A stretch of 64,000 bases of DNA from positions 1 to 64,000 of the forward strand of contig JBAZZX010000007.1 of the NCBI GenBank assembly GCA_041658585.1. Reading direction: 5' to 3'. The notes under the pieces were generated by a model that was not told where the DNA came from, made no database searches, and saw only the letters and a list, made by a program, of their open reading frames with translations. Each line of letters starts with the position of its first letter. The first letter of the stretch is position 1. A program made the position numbers and the translations under genes. Positions 60,833 to 64,000 of this stretch are shown in pieces. Origin of the DNA: DYFC01 sp041658585 (GTDB taxonomy: Bacteria; Nitrospirota; Thermodesulfovibrionia; Thermodesulfovibrionales; SM23-35).

Positions 60833-62488
60833 ATGGACGTAAACAAGGCGCTTCAGGAAGCCCTCAAACATCTTCAGTCCGGAAACTTGCAGGCCGCCAG
60901 GGACATTTATACCCGGATATTGAATATTCATCCCGACAATATCAATGCCCTGCATTTTCTTGGACTGGCCCATTATCAGGAGGGTGATCTCGATACCGCA
61001 CTCCGGTACATTACAAAAGCAGTGGTTCTCGGTCCAAATTATGCCGATGCCCATAATAATCTCGGCAATGTTCTTCTGGACATGGGCCGCACAGACGACG
61101 CTGTGACCTGCTTCAGGAAAGCCATATCATTAAACCCCGGTCTCTGTAACGCCTATATTAATTTGGGGACCATTTTTCAGAAACAAGGGAATCTCGATGA
61201 GGCCGTCAACTATTATGAGAGGGCCGCGGAGTGCGACCCGGTCAGTGCAGAAATACATTTTACTCTGGGGCTCATTCATCAGCAAAAAGGAAACATCGAT
61301 ACGGCAATAGATTGCTACAAAAATGCGGTACGGCACGATGCAGACTTTTTCCCCGCCAATCATGCCCTTGGAATCACCCTTCAGAATAAAGGGTTGATTG
61401 CCGATGCGATCCCCTTCCACCAAAAGGCTATACAACTGAATCCAACCATACCCGAACTTTATTATAATCTTGGGGTCGCCCTACAGGAAACCGGACATTT
61501 CGACAATGCCATTGATCAATACCGGAAAGCAGTAGAATTGAAGCCGGATTATGCCGAATCGTACCTGAACATATCACTCATCCATCTGCTGACAGGTAAT
61601 TTCAAAGACGGATGGAGAGAGTTCGAATGGCGGTGGAAATCGGAATTGTCCGGCACTCGTACATTTTCCCAACCTTCATGGGACGGGTCAGATATCAGGG
61701 GACGTACAATTTTAGTTTACGCCGAACAGGGACTGGGAGATACGATCCAGTTTATACGTTATGTACCTCTGCTTGCACGACGCGGCGCAAAGGTCATTGT
61801 AGAATGCCAAAAGGAACTGACATCTTTGCTGAAAGATGTGGGAGGGATAGACCAAATCATTGAGCGGGGCAACCCCCTGCCCGAGTTTGATGTGCACTGT
61901 CCTCTTTTAAGTCTGCCATTGCTCTTTAATACAACCCTTGAAAATATACCGGCAGAGATACCGTATATTTCTGCTGACCCGACAAAAGTCAAAAAATGGA
62001 GAGGCAAGGTCGAACAGGTCAATGCAAAACTGAGAATCGGACTGGTCTGGGCAGGGAAGCCAACATATCAGAAGGTGAGGCATCGCTCCTTTCCACTTGC
62101 ATTATTTGCGCCTCTGGTGGATTTTAAAGGAATTGCGCTGTACAGTCTGCAGAAAGGAGAAGCATCTCAACAGGTCAAAAATCCTCCGGAGGGTTTAAAG
62201 ATCGTTGACTACACCGAAGAAATTACTGATTTCTCTGATACTGCCGCGTTCATTGAAAATCTCGACCTGATCATATCCGTCGATACCTCTGTCGCACATC
62301 TGGCCGGCGCAATGGGAAAATCAGTATGGACACTCATACCCTTCATTCCGGACTGGCGTTGGCTGCTGAATCGTGAGGACAGCCCCTGGTATCCGACTAT
62401 GAAGCTGTTCAGACAGCCGGAACCCGGCAACAAACAGGCAATTATAGAGCAACTCATAGAAGAACTTCGGAAGAAAATTCTAATTTAG
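60833..62488 (+). CDS. TPR-GT9-like glycosyltransferase 2
   Basis: A protein of 551 residues. The N-cap MDVNKALQEALKHLQSGNLQ and about seven TPRs (to 240) are followed by the GT9-like half: GNFKDGWREFEWRWKSELSG, VYAEQGLGDTIQFIRYVPLL, RIGLVWAGKPTYQKVRHRSF, LDLIISVDTSVAHLAGAMGK and SPWYPTMKLFRQPEPG. It is clearly paralogous to the protein near 52.9 kb, with the same junction between repeats and enzyme. Start after GATGAGGATAAACT. Confidence 0.88.
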   Translation: MDVNKALQEALKHLQSGNLQAARDIYTRILNIHPDNINALHFLGLAHYQEGDLDTALRYITKAVVLGPNYADAHNNLGNVLLDMGRTDDAVTCFRKAISLNPGLCNAYINLGTIFQKQGNLDEAVNYYERAAECDPVSAEIHFTLGLIHQQKGNIDTAIDCYKNAVRHDADFFPANHALGITLQNKGLIADAIPFHQKAIQLNPTIPELYYNLGVALQETGHFDNAIDQYRKAVELKPDYAESYLNISLIHLLTGNFKDGWREFEWRWKSELSGTRTFSQPSWDGSDIRGRTILVYAEQGLGDTIQFIRYVPLLARRGAKVIVECQKELTSLLKDVGGIDQIIERGNPLPEFDVHCPLLSLPLLFNTTLENIPAEIPYISADPTKVKKWRGKVEQVNAKLRIGLVWAGKPTYQKVRHRSFPLALFAPLVDFKGIALYSLQKGEASQQVKNPPEGLKIVDYTEEITDFSDTAAFIENLDLIISVDTSVAHLAGAMGKSVWTLIPFIPDWRWLLNREDSPWYPTMKLFRQPEPGNKQAIIEQLIEELRKKILI

Positions 62489-62612
62489 AATATTTATGAA
62501 AAAACATGCTGCTTTGTCTGGAATAACAACACAGTTTCATATTAAAATAATTGAAAGTGCATTGTGATATTTTTGATGAATAAAACTTCTGTTTTTATCG
62601 CTGCAAACATAT

Positions 62613-63650
62613 ATGAATAAGTTCGTAAATATCGGCATAGCCACTTTCAACAGGCTTGAATACACAAAGAAATGTATCGAATCTGTATTAACATACACCG
62701 ATTATCCACATGTAATTACGGTTGTTGACAATTACAGCCAGGATGGCACAAGAGATTTTCTGAACGACTTAAAATCAAAAGGATTAATAAAGAATCTTGT
62801 TTTACTCAATGAAAACATCGGCGTTGCAAAAGCGTCAAATATTGCATGGCTTTCGGAGTCGGAAGCCGGATATTATTTAAAACTCGACAACGATATCGTC
62901 ATACAGAAATCTCCGTGGCTTACCCCGATGGTAGAAACAATTGAGTGTATCCCTGTTTCAGGCGCTGTCGCATACAATTTTGAAAAAATAAGTTATCCAC
63001 TTCAGGCAATTAATGGTCATCCTGCCAGATTGAAACATGGCAATCTCGGCGGAGCGTGTGTCTTAATCCCAAAGCGAACTGAAAAGTTGCTCGGTTATTG
63101 GTGCGAAGATTATGGTTTATATGGGCAGGAAGACCTTGATTACGGCATTAGAATTCAGTTGGCAGGCCTGTTAAATGTATATATGGAAGACGAACAAATC
63201 GCGACACATAGGGATTCCGGTGAAAATAAAGAATATGCCGAATGGAAAAACAAACAGTTCGAAAAAAATAATAACTATGAGAGAATTGCAGACAATGTGT
63301 ACGGATTTTTCAAAGGTTTCAGGTCCTTATATTATAGGTCTGCTTATGCCGAGACATATCTTTCACTCAGTGAAAACCCTTTATATAATGACGTTCAAGA
63401 TGCTCAGAATAAAATGCATGCTTTAATCAGCAGCAGAAATTATGATGAAGCAATAAAAGAAGCGGAACTGCTGCTGCATGGGTATCCGGGTTTTGCTTTC
63501 TTGCACAACTTTCTGAAATCCATTTATCAAATAAAGGAAAATGCAATAAAAGCTGCTTACCACCACGAACAGGCAAAATTAATCAATCCCTTTATACATG
63601 AAATTCCGCCCAATCTTGCCGATTTCTTTGAACAAGTTATGAAGACATGA
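62613..63650 (+). CDS. GT2 glycosyltransferase with TPR-like tail
   Basis: A protein of 345 residues. The GT2 domain (1-235) has IGIATFNRLEYTKKCIESVL, VVDNYSQDGTRDFL, NIGVAKASNIAW, LKLDNDIVIQK (DxD) and YGQEDLDYGIRIQ. The C-terminal 80 residues are helical and TPR-like (ISSRNYDEAIKEAELLLHGY, HHEQAKLINPF). It begins after a 124-base AT-rich gap and ends 13 bases before another TPR gene. Confidence 0.85.
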   Translation: MNKFVNIGIATFNRLEYTKKCIESVLTYTDYPHVITVVDNYSQDGTRDFLNDLKSKGLIKNLVLLNENIGVAKASNIAWLSESEAGYYLKLDNDIVIQKSPWLTPMVETIECIPVSGAVAYNFEKISYPLQAINGHPARLKHGNLGGACVLIPKRTEKLLGYWCEDYGLYGQEDLDYGIRIQLAGLLNVYMEDEQIATHRDSGENKEYAEWKNKQFEKNNNYERIADNVYGFFKGFRSLYYRSAYAETYLSLSENPLYNDVQDAQNKMHALISSRNYDEAIKEAELLLHGYPGFAFLHNFLKSIYQIKENAIKAAYHHEQAKLINPFIHEIPPNLADFFEQVMKT

Positions 63651-63663
63651 TCCAAGATTGAAA

Positions 63664-64000
63664 ATGAACATTGACGAAACAATCCAATTGGCCCTTGAGA
63701 ACCTGCAGTCAGGGAATCCAGAACAAGCAGAGAATCTTTTATACAGGGTTCTGTCGGTACAGCCGACTAATATTAACGCCCTTCACTTCCTCGGACTTGT
63801 CTATTACGAAAGCAAAAATTACGACCTTGCAATAGAATATATCAAAAAAGCGCTGTGTCTTAACCCGTCATATGCGGACGCATATAACAATCTCGGCCTT
63901 GCCTTACAGGAAAAAGGAGAATTGAATGAAGCGATTATGTGCTATCAGAGAGCCATCGATCTGAAGCCCGGTTTCGAGACCGCGTATTCCAATCTCAGAA
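63664..64000 (+). CDS. TPR protein, 3' end outside the window
   Basis: The frame starts MNIDETIQLALENLQSGNPE, the same N-cap as the other TPR enzymes here, then LLYRVLSVQPTNINALHFLG and two further TPRs (ADAYNNLGLALQEKGELNEA). The sequence ends in the third to fourth repeat, so the catalytic domain, if any, is not visible. By analogy it is probably another TPR-glycosyltransferase. Confidence 0.85.
   Translation, partial: MNIDETIQLALENLQSGNPEQAENLLYRVLSVQPTNINALHFLGLVYYESKNYDLAIEYIKKALCLNPSYADAYNNLGLALQEKGELNEAIMCYQRAIDLKPGFETAYSNLR

Noticed and set aside
46922..62488. TPR-GT41 genes as eukaryote-derived OGT transfers
   Set aside because: TPR-SPINDLY proteins are widespread in bacteria, and codon use matches the neighbours as far as can be judged by eye.

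Overview
The window looks like a chromosomal segment of a mid-GC, Gram-negative, probably anaerobic bacterium. The best taxonomic guess is Nitrospirota or a neighbouring lineage with a similar gene stock. That is inference from gene content: an endonuclease Q/DedA pair, a MoeA fused to a periplasmic-binding-protein-like domain, an indolepyruvate:ferredoxin oxidoreductase with arylacetate-CoA ligases and ACT proteins, many PAS kinases, and TPR-glycosyltransferases. No rRNA or complete marker set is present to prove it.

1-3.6 kb is accessory DNA full of toxin-antitoxin material. An apparently intact HepT/MntA pair lies beside a frameshifted VapB-like antitoxin, a VapC reduced to its first ~20 codons and joined to the tail of a Type IIG-like methyltransferase, and a HicB whose HicA partner stops after nine codons. 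3.8-10.0 kb is a metabolic block: iorB, two paaK genes each followed by an ACT-domain gene, and a convergent iorA that lacks the usual C-terminal ferredoxin domain. Together they point to aromatic 2-oxoacid / arylacetyl-CoA metabolism. 10.4-24.1 kb mixes housekeeping genes (endoQ, dedA, tRNA-Pro, merR, ihfA, acpS, mtgA, argB, proB) with signalling genes (HD-GYP, NarL-type regulator and kinase), a PIN-domain protein and an orphan CopG antitoxin. 24.2-41.8 kb holds scpB, a LysM/NlpC hydrolase, moeA with a receiver protein and a large PAS/GAF kinase, glgA-galT, an RNase Z-like hydrolase, fabF, a RodZ-like protein, a PilZ-DUF4388-DnaJ-TPR protein, an RNase H-like exonuclease, small exported proteins and a PpiC-type isomerase. 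42-44.7 kb has a pentapeptide-repeat protein, exported and orphan hypotheticals, and a glycosyltransferase remnant.

44.7-64 kb is a one-strand glycosylation island: a GspC-like protein, a GT4-like transferase, two TPR-GT41 (SPINDLY/OGT-like) enzymes, a CmoB-like and an FkbM methyltransferase, a TPR-GT9 enzyme, a GT2-GT9 fusion, a double GT2, a divergent TPR-GT41, another TPR-GT9, a GT2 with a TPR-like tail, and a further TPR gene cut by the window end. The N-terminal TPR module recurs with different catalytic domains. By analogy with FlmG-type flagellin glycosylation, this suggests protein-directed, variable glycosylation of an exported or surface protein.

The intergenic spaces carry several families of long imperfect palindromes. 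One family has at least four copies (5.8, 8.3, 26.1 and 36.2 kb) whose end stems differ in sequence but stay paired. One copy is flanked by a 13-bp direct repeat, so the family looks both mobile and structurally constrained. The spacers of the glycosylation island are filled with a different REP-like repeat.
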